Shown: positions 22,630-33,310 of the stretch, piece after piece
Numbering within the stretch: position 1 is the first letter of the stretch
How the letters are laid out: each line of letters starts with the position of its first letter
Assembly (NCBI RefSeq): GCF_004379255.2
Contig: NC_056040.1
Coordinates: forward strand, 4,754,257 to 4,818,256
Source of the DNA: Salvia splendens
Taxonomy: Eukaryota > Streptophyta > Magnoliopsida > Lamiales > Lamiaceae
DNA: 64,000 bases
Direction of reading: 5' to 3'
Program-made: the position numbers and the translations under genes
Notes under the pieces: generated by a model
Databases searched by the model: none
What the model saw: only the letters and a program-made list of their open reading frames with translations
What the model was told of the DNA's origin: nothing

Positions 22630-23202
22630 GGATAAAAAAAGTATTAGTCTACATTACTCACAACAATTAAATTAATTTATTTTTAAATATTGAGTCGACC
22701 ACTTGACTACCTATGCAGAATTAGGTTACGTGCTTTTTGACAAGAAAAGTCAAGGCTGTTAATATCTCATTTTCACCATAGCCAAAAACAATAGTAGTAT
22801 TAAGCATCGACGTATGAACTTGTTGGAACACAACACTATACCTTATCATCAGCATATAAATAGCAACTGTGATATCACCATACCTTTCTATGTTTGCAGA
22901 TTCTATTTTTTCTATGTTGTAAATATTACGAGCCAGCTACAATGTCGTGATATTTAAAGTCAGTTTGAATCTTCTCTCTCAATATTTCTGTAACAATGCA
23001 ACCTTATTTTCACTAAAATTTTAAGGTTAAAAAAATTGATAACTCAATTAAACGAAATAATCAACTCTAATAATAAATTATTAGCCAAACATTTGAACTT
23101 AAATGCTACTAAAAAGTAAGTACTCCACTTATGTACTATAGTTGAGAATAATAAACAATACTAGTATTTAACAGCTAAGCAATCAAACAAAAGCATATTA
23201 TA

Positions 23203-23537
23203 TGTTACGGACGTCCTCCGTCCTCCGTAACGTGACCGGCTATCTATCTTCTCGGACGGATAGGGTGATCAATCCTTCGACAAGCTCGAAGCAAGGCTCA
23301 CGGATTTGCTGATTCACAGACGTTCTCCGATCAGCAGCAAATAGGGAACAATAATTATACTTGATACTCAAGACAAGTTTAGGGAAAATATTATATTGAT
23401 TGAATGAAAAAAGTGATAACAATAACTCCTATTTATAATGCTACTAACTTAATGAACAAGAAAACAAAGATATAGAAAAAGATACGCAAATCCCTAATAT
23501 ATCTAAACTAAATATTCATAGTATAAGACTCGTATCA
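23203..23537 (-). repeat. 3' LTR of LTR element 1
   Basis: 335 bp; contains the extra 7-bp duplication at its U5 end (plus strand 23211-23227). A minus-strand TATAAATAGG inside the LTR is its likely promoter TATA. Confidence 0.93.
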
Positions 23538-23551
23538 ACTCCCCCACGGTT
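23538..23551 (-). other. Polypurine tract of LTR element 1
   Basis: Minus strand AACCGTGGGGGAGT directly abutting the 3' LTR, identical to the tract of element 2. Confidence 0.8.
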
Positions 23552-23618
23552 AAAATTCACCTTGTCCTCAAGGTGGGAACCACGAACCAAGGACGAGAGT
23601 TGAAAGCAAAAGCTTTAG

Positions 23619-24932
23619 CTAGACGTCTCCTCCTGGATCAAACACATATCGAGCAGCTGAATGTCTCCCTTTATCACCTTTGTCAAAAGTCAACAAAGGA
23701 GACCCAATGTTGTCGGCAAAATTCCATGCCAAAACGAAAAGCTTGTTCACGCCTCCCAGAATGCCCAAGCATGGCATGTCATTACTCGGAGGGATCAACC
23801 TTGCATCTTTGTCGAGCGATGTTGATCGATGATTCATACTTGGAACATCACCGACATTCAAATCCACATTGACACAAGCAATTACGGGCAATTCGGTGTA
23901 AGCATCATCTCCTTTCTTGCCCCAACAATTTCCAACAACATTTTTGGATGACACTTGAACAACATTGAGTGAGGCGATTATCTTCTCCACTTCACCAATA
24001 GAACCATCCTCCTCTTTATCTTCTAGCAATGTCTCCTCCTTTTCACCAATCTTCTCATCATATACCCCAACGAGCACTTGCGGTGGCTCATTGTCGTTCT
24101 TGACAATCCCTTTGTTCTGGAGGAACTCTCCAGGGGACTTGTTGTTTGGAACATCAAGAGGAGCGCCATCATTGTGAACATCGGTAATGTCATTGGGAAC
24201 ATCATCACCGAATACTATCGTGAGAGTATTATCAGTTTTCTCGTCGGCTAAATTCTCACCTTGAATGTTTTCCTCAAACTCCTCCCCATCATCCGCATAA
24301 CAGAGAATGTGTTGTTTACACACATGTCCCATCACCCATTTCTCGGGGCAGTGCCAGCAGAGACCCAACCTGGATCGTTCTGACTTCTCCGCCTGGGAGA
24401 CCCGTATTAGCGGCAGACGTGGCTGCTCCGGAGTTTGGCTGGTCACACGCGCGGGCTGACTGTACAGGTCCCGCGTTGGCTTTTCGGTGGAGTAACGGGG
24501 CTGGTGGGAGGCGGGCTGGACTCGCGCTCTCACCTCCTCCCGAGGGCGAGGTCGGTCCCAGCACGTCTCCGAGCGTCGGGGCCGGTCAACGGTCGGGTAG
24601 CCGCGGTCCTGCTGTTGCGCCGGTGGGTCCCAACAGGTAGGTCGGCGCTTAGGCGGTGATGGCGAGTACATATCTAGCTCGTAGGATGAAGAATGCTGAT
24701 ATGCAGTGGTCCGACGGGTCCATGGTGGGTCCCAGCAAGTGGGCTTTTTCCGACGGGTCCAGGGTGATTCGGTATCAGGCCACGACGGCGGACGGAGTAC
24801 TTCCGCCCGGCTGCTCGGAGGGTCCCAACAGGTTACACGACGAGGTTGGACCGGCTGGTAGGGACGAAATGGCTGTGTGGCCTGAGGGAAGTCGTATTGA
24901 CGACGATGATAACCGGCGTAGTCGTATGACAT
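23619..24932 (-). CDS. Gag-like ORF of non-autonomous LTR element 1, with zinc knuckle
   Basis: 437 aa. The N-terminal 130 residues are Pro/Arg/Trp-rich with four CWDPP-type motifs (Cys35, Cys66, Cys100, Cys124; the last is CWDRP). Residues 192-205 form CWHCPEKWVMGHVC, a C-x2-C-x7-H-x-C knuckle of the type in plant Ty3/gypsy Gag. An acidic, low-complexity middle follows. The last ~110 residues are shared with the ORF of element 2: STSLDKDARLIPPSND, CLGILG, KLFVLAWNFADNIGSPLL, FDPGGD. I do not recognise this tail. No catalytic retroelement domain is present. Its GC content is clearly higher than the surroundings. Likely a capsid or nucleocapsid-related protein; function unproven. Confidence 0.75.
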   Translation of the reverse strand: MSYDYAGYHRRQYDFPQATQPFRPYQPVQPRRVTCWDPPSSRAEVLRPPSWPDTESPWTRRKKPTCWDPPWTRRTTAYQHSSSYELDMYSPSPPKRRPTCWDPPAQQQDRGYPTVDRPRRSETCWDRPRPREEVRARVQPASHQPRYSTEKPTRDLYSQPARVTSQTPEQPRLPLIRVSQAEKSERSRLGLCWHCPEKWVMGHVCKQHILCYADDGEEFEENIQGENLADEKTDNTLTIVFGDDVPNDITDVHNDGAPLDVPNNKSPGEFLQNKGIVKNDNEPPQVLVGVYDEKIGEKEETLLEDKEEDGSIGEVEKIIASLNVVQVSSKNVVGNCWGKKGDDAYTELPVIACVNVDLNVGDVPSMNHRSTSLDKDARLIPPSNDMPCLGILGGVNKLFVLAWNFADNIGSPLLTFDKGDKGRHSAARYVFDPGGDV

Positions 24933-25146
24933 GTCGACGGGCTGAAGCGTGGTTGTGGTAGATGATGATCGTCTGACTTCAACGCGGCACGCGGGAATCC
25001 TTCCCGTCGGGCGTTGCAGAAGTAGTGTTGTCCGGCGGCTAGAGCTCGGCGGATAGGCGGAACTCGGTAACCAAAGCAGTTGCTGTGCGCGGAATGTTTT
25101 CCGTCGGGCAGCGGTGTAGCTTCGGTTCGAGATGGTGGGAGGGTGA

Positions 25147-25167
25147 GATCACGATGAAAGCACCAGT
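25147..25167 (-). other. Candidate primer-binding site of LTR element 1
   Basis: Minus strand ACTGGTGCTTTCATCG directly after the 5' LTR. The TGG start fits pairing with a tRNA 3' CCA end. The tRNA species is not assigned. Element 2 has the same site. Confidence 0.6.
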
Positions 25168-25496
25168 TGTTACGGACGTCCTCCGTAACGTGACCGGCTA
25201 TCTATCTTCTCGGACGGATAGGGTGATCAATCCTTCGACAAGCTCGAAGCAAGGCTCACGGATTTGCTGATTCACAGACGTTCTCCGATCAGCAGCAAAT
25301 AGGGACACAATAATTATACTTGATACTCAAGACAAGTTTAGGGAAAATATTATATTGATTGAATGAAAAAAGTGATAACAATAACTCCTATTTATAATGC
25401 TACTAACTTAATGAACAAGAAAACAAAGATATAGAAAAAGATACGCAAATCCCTAATATATCTAAACTAAATATTCATAGTATAAGACTCGTATCA
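25168..25496 (-). repeat. 5' LTR of LTR element 1
   Basis: 329 bp, TG...CA. Lacks the 7-bp duplication of its partner. Confidence 0.93.
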
Positions 25497-26424
25497 TTAT
25501 ATTATTGAAGAAAAAAATAAAATAAAAATTGAAATAGGAACATGGAACCAAACAATGGAATTGAGTAACATAAACGTTATTTAACAATTACAGAACTAAA
25601 TTACCTAACTGAAACACAAAATAAATTAAAATTGAGAAATAAAAAAACTTAAGCACAACATGGTTGGTGAAATACCAAAAAACGGAATAGACAATCCCAG
25701 CTAATTAAAGCAGCGAAATAGATGCGAGATGTTTCGATTGCTAAATGATATCCATCAAAAGGTACTGATGTTAATCTACTTTAGCTATATAAGATAGGTA
25801 AGAGTTGAGACTGATTTGTTGCTATCTAAGCATATGTGTTCCTAGAGAGTTGGCTCTCTTATTGTAACCCCAAAAAAAAATATAGCGAAATATAAACTCG
25901 TTGAATCCTGAATTAAGACTTAGTGAGTATGTAGCTAAGCTGTAAGGTTAAATGACTTATAAAGCTTACATATGTGGATTAAAGAGCTTATCAGATGTCA
26001 AATGTTTTGATATATTATGGAGTATAGTGTTTGTGTAATTGAATTTATATATACAAGTTAGATAGAAAGATTGAGGAAATTGGATTTGGAATGTTATAGG
26101 GTATGGATCAAATTAAATTATTGCAATGTCGTAGCGCAATTTAGACAATGGACTCGATAAGTTGTTATAATTTTGTATGTGTATTATATTGACGTATTAT
26201 GATAGCTATATTGACATTAAGTTGCTTCTTGAAAAATATGAAAATTCAAGAATATTTTGTCAAATTTTGACATCGGAACATATGCAAGTGAGGTCCCGTT
26301 AGAATCTTTATAAAATTATCTTTAATTTGATATATGTTGTGTAAAAAAATAATTTAAATTGAGATGAACATGCCTTTTGAAACATATAACTCTGGCAATA
26401 GATATATGTACTACTACCGACTAA

Positions 26425-26721
26425 GAGCAACTCCAAGGGAAAGGGTAAATGAAGAGGTAAAGATAAATAACTACCATATTTACCTCTTCTTTATAAAATT
26501 TCATGATCCAATGGAAAGGGTATTTGGGGAGGTATTATACCTTCTTTCATTCTGAGAAGGTATCTTTACCTCTTCTTGATAGAAAAAGGTAAAAAGTTAG
26601 TTATTTTTGTTTGCTATTTTAATTTATCTTCTTTTTTCTTGGAGTCTATTACTTTTTATGAAGGTATAATAACCTTTTTGAGAAGGTAAATAAAAAATAT
26701 GTCTTTTTCCCTTAGATGCTC
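26425..26721. mobile_element. MITE-like element 3' of gene A7
   Basis: Copy of 546-842; one SNP near the right end (TCTTTTTCCC). Confidence 0.5.
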
Positions 26722-27077
26722 GAATAGATGGGAAAGTAAGCTCTAAGTTTGTTATATTTAGCAATTAAGCTGTGCATGACATGACTATATTAGAACTTAG
26801 GAGAGATGTATTACTAGTATGAATGCTCATTTTGGTGATGTACGCGATCAATCCATATGACGACAACAGAGCATAACATATGTCATAAGCTTGAGAGGAT
26901 AATTATTGTGGACATAACATGAATTTTTATTAGTATAGCATCATCACAGATGCAGTTTGGGAATACATAAGTTTCCCATAGTGGAGCAGTTGTAGTAAGT
27001 AAAGACTGTTTGGCAGAATTAAAAAAACAGAACATATAATGTCTGCCTCATCCCAAAGTCTAGTATAGGTAGAATGT

Positions 27078-27832
27078 TTAGTTATTGGGCCAGAACTGAG
27101 CCTGGAGGTAATCGATGATGTTCTTCTCAACTTGGAAGGCCTTGGCCAACACATCAGGGTTGATCTTCGGGTCCGACCCAAACACCGCGTTGGCAATGGT
27201 AATGACTCCCGGATTCTGGCTACCGAAGCCAGCAAAAGCAACGGCGTTGGTCTTGCCGACGTTGATCTGGAAGTGGATGAGACCTTGTGGGAAGACGAAG
27301 ACATCTCCGGCTTTCAAGTACTTGGTGAAGAGCTTGTTCCTCTGGTTAGCATTAGCGGGATTGGAAGTGACGAACCCCACGTAGAGTGCTCCTTCCAACA
27401 ACAGGAAGGCTTCCGTTGCACGAGGGTGGGTGTGGGTGGGTTTAACCCGTAGGGGGCGAAGTCGAGCCGGGCCAAGGAAACGCCCAGCGTGTTGAGGCCT
27501 GGAAGTTGATTAACGTTCACTGCAGTCACAGCCGAGCCGAGCTGGTTGGATGTGTTTCCGGGAATGTTGAGACCTTGGAAAAGGAAATCCTCCGCAACCA
27601 CCAAGTTGGGGTCCTTGCAAAACTTCCCATTCACAAAAACTAGATACAAAAAATTTATTACTATATGAATACAAATAAGGATATTATAATTTTAATTTTC
27701 GTAAACTAAATTACCATCAGACTTGTTATCAGGAAGAGCAACACAGAAATCCTGAAGAGGGTTGGGATCTGCTGCATATGCGATTGAAGCCCACGACAAC
27801 AAAACAGCAATGGCGCACAAACCCATCTTCAT
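27078..27832 (-). pseudogene. Germin-like class A copy 3 (A7), frameshift in the metal-binding motif
   Basis: Exon 1 27715-27832 and splice sites are intact; exon 2 is 27078-27639, one base shorter than in other A copies. One G is lost from the run at about 27434-27437 (GTGTGGGTGGG for GTGTGGGGTGGG). The frame therefore reads NPPTPTLVQ in place of [11 protein letters not shown] and stops at 27314. The product would be about 147 aa with neither box 1 His pair, Glu nor box 2. The original frame is open again after the lesion. A homopolymer sequencing or assembly error would look the same. Confidence 0.88.
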
Positions 27833-27920
27833 TTTGATTACTATATATGTGTGTGTGCTTTGTTTTTGTTTGTTCGAGCTGTTCTGTGAATGTGATGGAA
27901 AACTGAGTATGAGAAACACT

Positions 27921-27929
27921 CTATTTATA
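27921..27929 (-). promoter_or_regulatory. TATA box of A7
   Basis: TATAAATAG on the minus strand, intact despite the coding lesion. Confidence 0.65.
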
Positions 27930-28211
27930 GGAGAAAAATAGAAGCCTTCTACTATAATACTCATTACATTTAATTTCAAATCGATACCTTCAACTTACGT
28001 TTTGCCTTCCAAGTGCTAATTAGCTTCATGTTATTTCATAATCATACCTAATAGGTTAACATCTAATCATTTCTAGACTTGGTGAGCACAACACTACACC
28101 AGATCATCAGTCGTAAAAACATCATTACTGCATGCAGGTTCTATATTTATATTTTTGTTGAGTATGCGACAAGTTTATAATGCCGCTGCAAGAAAATTGA
28201 GTTGAACTTCT

Positions 28212-28403
28212 ATGACTCGAGCTGTTGTTAGACAATGCATGGAAAAGAAGGCGCAATTAGGTACGTTTATTGTTAACTTGGGTCATAAAGTTTCGATTTG
28301 CTCTGATGTGTGGACTGATTGTTTTTGCAAAAATTCGTATATGAGCATCACTGTGCATTTCGATGATCACAGTTGGACTTTAAACAAACGTTTGGATATG
28401 TGA
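28212..28403 (+). pseudogene. hAT transposase fragment (unit 3)
   Basis: Copy of the unit 1 scrap with Thr at codon 18, HFDDHSW in place of HFVDHSW, and LNKRLDM. Confidence 0.75.
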
Positions 28404-28465
28404 CAGTAATGGATATGTTTTTATATGATATTTGGACTATTTGAATCACTGAATTAAAGAGGATA

Positions 28466-29040
28466 TGTGACAGTCTCGCTCTGGATCTAAAATCATATTG
28501 GGACCTTCGGGTCAAATCATAATGGGACCTTCGGGTCAAATCATATTGGGACCTACGGGTCAAATCACAGTGGGACCTACGAGTCAAATCATATTGGCAT
28601 ATTAGAAATCCCGGACAGATACCAGGCTTGATTTGTCACAGAATAATAAATTGGACAAAGAGACATATGCATATGGAGGTAAAATTATTTATGATTATTA
28701 ATGCTTATGATTATATGTATTGGTTAGAACGTATGTTTGATAATTGTAATATGAAATTAAAGGTGAAATTTATATACACTGGATTGTGGCTCATAGATAT
28801 CAATGTGGATTACGAGTTTGGTTTATTTGACATGAGTGTTTTATTTGACATGTGGATGCTGGATGTTGGTTTTTGAATGTATTTGACATGAGTGTTTTAT
28901 TTGACATGTGGATGCTGGATGTTGGTTTTTGAATGTATTTGATATGAGTGTTTTATTTGACGTGTGGATTAAGAGTTTTAAATTTTTATTTTGGATTTAT
29001 TTATTTTAAGAATATATGTCAGAGGGGTTGGGGTGTGACA
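28466..29040 (+). repeat. Ty3/gypsy LTR-like remnant (unit 3)
   Basis: Copy of 2588-3162; same repeat numbers, ends GGGGTGTGACA. Confidence 0.55.
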
Positions 29041-29070
29041 TTTTCATTCAGAAAGACATATGAATTAAGC

Positions 29071-30018
29071 AAAAGGTCTTTGAACTATACGTTTTGCACC
29101 TAAACGGGCCATGAACTTTAAAAATATCATGGGTAGTCCATGAACTAAGGTGTAATCACATTCATGGTACATTTTCACCATTTATCACAATTTTATTCCA
29201 AAAATGCCCCTCAGGCATGAAGTCATTTTTGAACAATTCATATCTAGGTATTGAATATGATATTTCTATTAGTATTAAATATGTTATTTTCTTATAGTTT
29301 GAATACCTAAAATGATATTTTTACTCACTTTTTTGTCAAATCCTCTTTTTTTTAAAACTATTACAAAGTAAAAAATTAAAATAAAAAACTATGAAATTCT
29401 TAAATACATTAATTATAAAAATTTAAATCATGAATTTAATTATCAAAATAATTTGTAACTAAATTTAATTTTGATTGTGATTAGATCATTTTTTTAATAT
29501 AAAAATTAAAATTTTTTAATTAGCCATAAATTTTTAATTAATTTAAATTTTAAAATTTTTAATGAGTATTAAAAAATAATTGAATCACAATCAAAATTAA
29601 ATTTAGCTACAAGTAATTTTAAAATTATATTTAAAATTTTAATTTTTATATTCAGTTTATTTAAGAGTTTCATAGTAGTATTTTTTTATTTTAATTTTTT
29701 ACTTTCTAAAAGTTTTAAGATCTGACATAGAGTGATTGAAAAAGTGAAATGAAAAATCTCATATTAGGTACTCAAACTATAAGAAAACATTATATATCCA
29801 ATACTCAAGAAAGAGATAGAGAAAATATCATATCTAGTACCTAGATATGAAAGTCCAAAAATTCCCTTCATGACTCGGGGGCCATTTTTGGTGCAAAATT
29901 GTGATGAATGGTGAAAGAGTATCATAAATGTGATTACACCTTAGTTTAAGGACTACCCATGATATTTTTAAAGATTAGGTACCGTTTGCGTGCGAAACGC
30001 ATAGTTCAGGGACCATTT
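29071..30018. mobile_element. Foldback element (unit 3)
   Basis: 948 bp. Shares the variant TTTTTGAACAATTCATATC with units 4 and 5, unlike units 1 and 2 (TTTTTTAACATTCATATC). Confidence 0.75.
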
Positions 30019-30075
30019 AAATAGTTCACTCGAAAGAAAATAGTACTCCTGCTACTCTTTACAGCCAAAAAAATA

Positions 30076-30336
30076 CTCCCCCCGTCCCACAAAATTTATC
30101 ACTTATTTCCATTTAAATATAAGGGACGGCTAATAAGATCCCCATTTTGATTTGTCTGATTTTAAGAATTATAATAAAAATTATTAGAAATTGGTTCTAC
30201 TTTCATATTAATTTTATAATAAATTTTTTATGAGATAAAATTAGTGGAATGTTAAGTTCGTTACCAAAATTAGTAAAAAGCAAATGAAACCATTATTAAC
30301 AGACATATGAAAATAGTAGCTGACGGACAGAGGGAG
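30076..30336. mobile_element. Stowaway MITE (unit 3)
   Basis: Copy of the unit 1 element, 261 bp, TA-flanked. Confidence 0.85.
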
Positions 30337-30579
30337 TAATATTTGTGGCCGAACAAATTTTAATAATAATTTTTGTACGAAATTGATACATAATTTGGTC
30401 GATAAAAAGTATACTAAGTGTCTGTTTGATGGGTGGGATCCTTTGCTATACAAAGCCCCTGGTGTTACTCACGTATATATATAAAAAAATCAAATAAATA
30501 AAATAAAATAAATATATTAAATAATTAAATAAAATAAATATATTTTATTGTTTTATTAGAAACAGCAGGTGTTGGTGTT

Positions 30580-30640
30580 CAAAATTGTGCAGCACTGGAT
30601 CTCCAAAATTGTGCAGCACTGGATCCACAGCATGTTTAAA
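30580..30640. other. Deletion junction that removed gene B from unit 3
   Basis: Left side matches unit 1 at about 4714-4730. A 22-bp piece (CAAAATTGTGCAGCACTGGATC) is then repeated as filler, followed by a few novel bases (CACAGC) and ATGTTTA, and the right side resumes at AAACCATGCATTATGCC (unit 1 about 8185). Templated filler of this kind is typical of microhomology- or polymerase-theta-type end joining or template switching. Confidence 0.85.
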
Positions 30641-30750
30641 CCATGCATTATGCCATATAGATTTCATTAGAATTCGCATAACTTACCTTTATAATTCACT
30701 TGAAAACCGTTAATCGACGGAGATTAAAAAGATTGTATTAAGTGAGTTAA

Positions 30751-31774
30751 AGAGCATCCACAATGGATGCCCGATCTCACGCCCGATCACTCGAGATCGG
30801 GCTCGGGCGTAGTTGGGCATCTATTTTAGGCGCCCGAGAGAGAAGACCGAAAGATCGGTCGCCCATCGGGCGCCTGATCGGGCACCCATTGCAACTCCGC
30901 GCCCGAGCCCGATATTAACTGATTTTGCGATTTTGCGGTGAGAGCATGGAGGATGTCCTCCAGAAGTCGATGACCAAGTACCATTCGGAGTACAAGCGGT
31001 TCTAGTTGTACAATGTTTGGCTGATCTTGAAGGACAAGACGAAGTTCAACGGAGAGATACCGGTTGGATCCTGAGCTGCGAAGCGGACGAATAAAACCGC
31101 CACTGGCGGTTACACGAGCAGCGACCCATCTCCTGTGGATCTGAACGCTGAGCCGGAAGGGAGTTCCGACACGCCTACGTCTACTTTTAGACGTCCCATT
31201 GGCACCAAGGCTGCCAAAGCCCAGGCCAAAGGGAAGGCGAAGACGACCGCGTCTGGATCGGCTCCCCCGCAGGCTACGCCTCTTCCATCTACTCAGCTCG
31301 TGGCCTCAGCGATCGAGGTGTGCGAGTATAGGTTTATACTTGAAGCACAAAACAACCTTCATACCGAATCCGATCAGGATGCCCGACGGAGGACTGAGAG
31401 GATGATCAAGAACCTGAGCCAGAGGTTGAACTTAGATGACTAGTTAGGTTTTTATTAATTTAGCAATGCAGTTTTTTTTAAAGTTTTTTTAAAGTAATTT
31501 AGTAATTTAGTTTAGTAATATTTTTTTCTAAGTATGATGTAATTTTTTTATTAATTAAGTAATATGTTTTTTTTTAAATTTGTAGTGTTTAATATAATAT
31601 ATTTTTGTATTTTAGTAATTAAAAATAAAAATAAAAAACAATAATATTAAAAATTAAAAGCACATTGAGTTTAATTGCTAGGGCTTCCACTAGGGCCAAA
31701 CCATTGCAGAAAGAAATGGCATGCTGATGTGGTAACCACTCGGGCTCCCACTAGGGCATCCATTGTGGATGTTC
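30751..31774 (+). mobile_element. PIF/Harbinger-type element (unit 3)
   Basis: 1024 bp, termini and left TAA as in unit 1. Has a 3-bp loss in the subterminal region (GGTCGCCCATC for GGTCGTCCCCATC region). Confidence 0.85.
30946..31443 (+). pseudogene. NAM-associated / Harbinger ORF1-like pseudogene (unit 3)
   Basis: Same frame and same two internal stops; one substitution, AQNNLHTE for AQNSLHTE. Confidence 0.7.
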
Positions 31775-31955
31775 TAAGTAAATAAAGAATAAAGTAGGAA
31801 GTGAAAAAGGTAGAGAGATGAAGAGAGAATAAAGTAAGATAGAGTAAAGTAAGTAAGAAGAAATGTGTTTACTTTTACTAAAAAGGGAAATGACTCAACT
31901 ATTATGGAACGTACCAAAATGACAAAATGACTCCACTACTATGGGACGGATGGAG
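31775..31955. mobile_element. Stowaway-like MITE right remnant (unit 3)
   Basis: Copy of 9321-9501. Confidence 0.6.
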
Positions 31956-32365
31956 TACTGTTTAGCAATTAAACTCTACCTGGCATGACTACACTGTGTT
32001 GTTGACACAATTAGAACTTAAGTGGGAGAGATGTATTAGAATGAGAAGGTCATAGCTTATTAGTTGTGAACATGATCGATCACAATGAATGCAAAAATGA
32101 ATGAGCAGAATTGCTTAAGCTTCATTTGGTGATATGTGTAATCAATCTATTTAATGACAACAAAGGATATAGTGTCTTAGGCTTGAGAGGAAAATTATTG
32201 TGGTATAACATGAATTTTATTGTAAAATCATCACCGATGCACTTTGGGAATACATAACTTTCCCAGAGTCGAGCAGTTGTAGTAAGTAAAAACTGTTTAG
32301 TTTAAAGTAAAAAAGACAACATATATATTGTCTGCCTCATCTCAAAGACGAAAATAGAATAATGT

Positions 32366-33213
32366 TTAGTTGGAGTTGGGCCAGAACTGAGCCTGAAGGT
32401 AATCGATGATATTCTTCTCAACTTGGAAGGCCTTGGCCAACACATCAGGGTTGATCTTCGGGTCCGACCCAAACACCGCGTTGGCAATGGTAATGACGCC
32501 CGGATTCTGGCTACCGAAGCCAGCAAAAGCAACAGCGTTGATCTTGCCGACGTTTATCTGGAAGTGGATGATGCCTTGTGGGAAGACGAAGACATCTCCG
32601 GCTTTCAAGTACTTGGTGAAGAGCTTGTTCCTCTGGTTTGCATTAGCGGGATTGGAAGTGACGAAACCCACGTAGAGTTCCCCTTCCAACAACAGGAATG
32701 CTTCAGTTGCGCGAGGGTGGGTGTGGGGTGGGTTTAACCCGTAGGGGGCGAAGTCGAGCCGGGCCAAAGAAACGCCCAGCGTGTTGAGGCCCGGAAGCTG
32801 ATTAACGTTGACTGCAGTCACGGCCGATCCGAGCTGGTTGGATGTGTTTCCGGGAATGTTGAGACCCTGGAATAGGAAATCCTCCGCAACCACCAAGTTG
32901 GGGTCTTTGCAAAACTTCCCATTCACAAAAACTACATGCAAACAATTTATTAGTACGTACAGTTATAATACTATTGTTATGAGGGCAATAACAAAACATA
33001 TGTATTCTGATCATGTTTTGATTATTGCTTTATTTATCTTTCCTACCAAACTGTCCCTTAATAATGTAAATTTTAGTAAATCGAATTACCATCGGCCATG
33101 TTATCAGGAAGAGCAACGCAGAAATCCTGAAGAGGGTTCGGATCTGCTGCATATGCAATCGAAGCCCACGACAACAGAGCAGCAACGACGGAAAAAGTAA
33201 AACCAATCTTCAT
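32366..33213 (-). CDS. Germin-like protein, class C copy 3 (C8)
   Basis: Exon 1 33090-33213, exon 2 32366-32931, intron 158 bp. Open 229 aa with all metal ligands and an intact CKDP. The residue before box 2 Ile-His is Ile (FPQGIIHF), where C6 and C11 have Leu and C3 has Pro. This one codon is thus the most variable in class C. Because gene B is missing, C8 is the nearest GLP to A7. Confidence 0.94.
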
Positions 33214-33301
33214 TTTGATTACTAAGCTGATAGGTATGCTGCTCACTTTCAGTTTTGTTGTATCTGTGAATTGTGATGAGAAACTGATTGTGAGAAACCC
33301 T

Positions 33302-33310
33302 CTTTTTATA
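33302..33310 (-). promoter_or_regulatory. TATA box of C8
   Basis: TATAAAAAG on the minus strand, about 90 nt from the ATG. Confidence 0.7.

Larger units (their letters stand above)
23203..25496 (-). mobile_element. Non-autonomous LTR retrotransposon 1 (inserted upstream of C6)
   Basis: 2294 bp with two near-identical LTRs (23203-23537 and 25168-25496), both TG...CA, and a 5-bp target duplication TTATA (23198-23202, 25497-25501). Removing it restores the uninterrupted sequence seen in units 1, 3 and 4. The PBS and PPT place transcription on the minus strand. It encodes one gag-like ORF and no protease, reverse transcriptase or integrase, so it must be mobilised in trans. The LTRs differ only by a 7-bp tandem duplication (GTCCTCC) and a 1-bp indel, so insertion is recent and occurred after array amplification. 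Confidence 0.95.
11809..25879. repeat. Higher-order tandem unit 2 (A4-B5-C6, with LTR element)
   Basis: Same order as unit 1. It is 14.07 kb long because a 2.29-kb LTR retrotransposon lies upstream of C6; without that element and its target duplication it is about 11.77 kb. The C-side difference from unit 1 comes from small indels near 19960 and 20830. All three genes are open. The intergenic stretches not listed separately match those described for unit 1. Confidence 0.93.

Noticed and set aside
24316..24961. Short GC-rich ORFs on both strands inside LTR element 1
   Set aside because: Overlapping frames of the 437-codon gag-like ORF; proline- and alanine-rich shadow reading.
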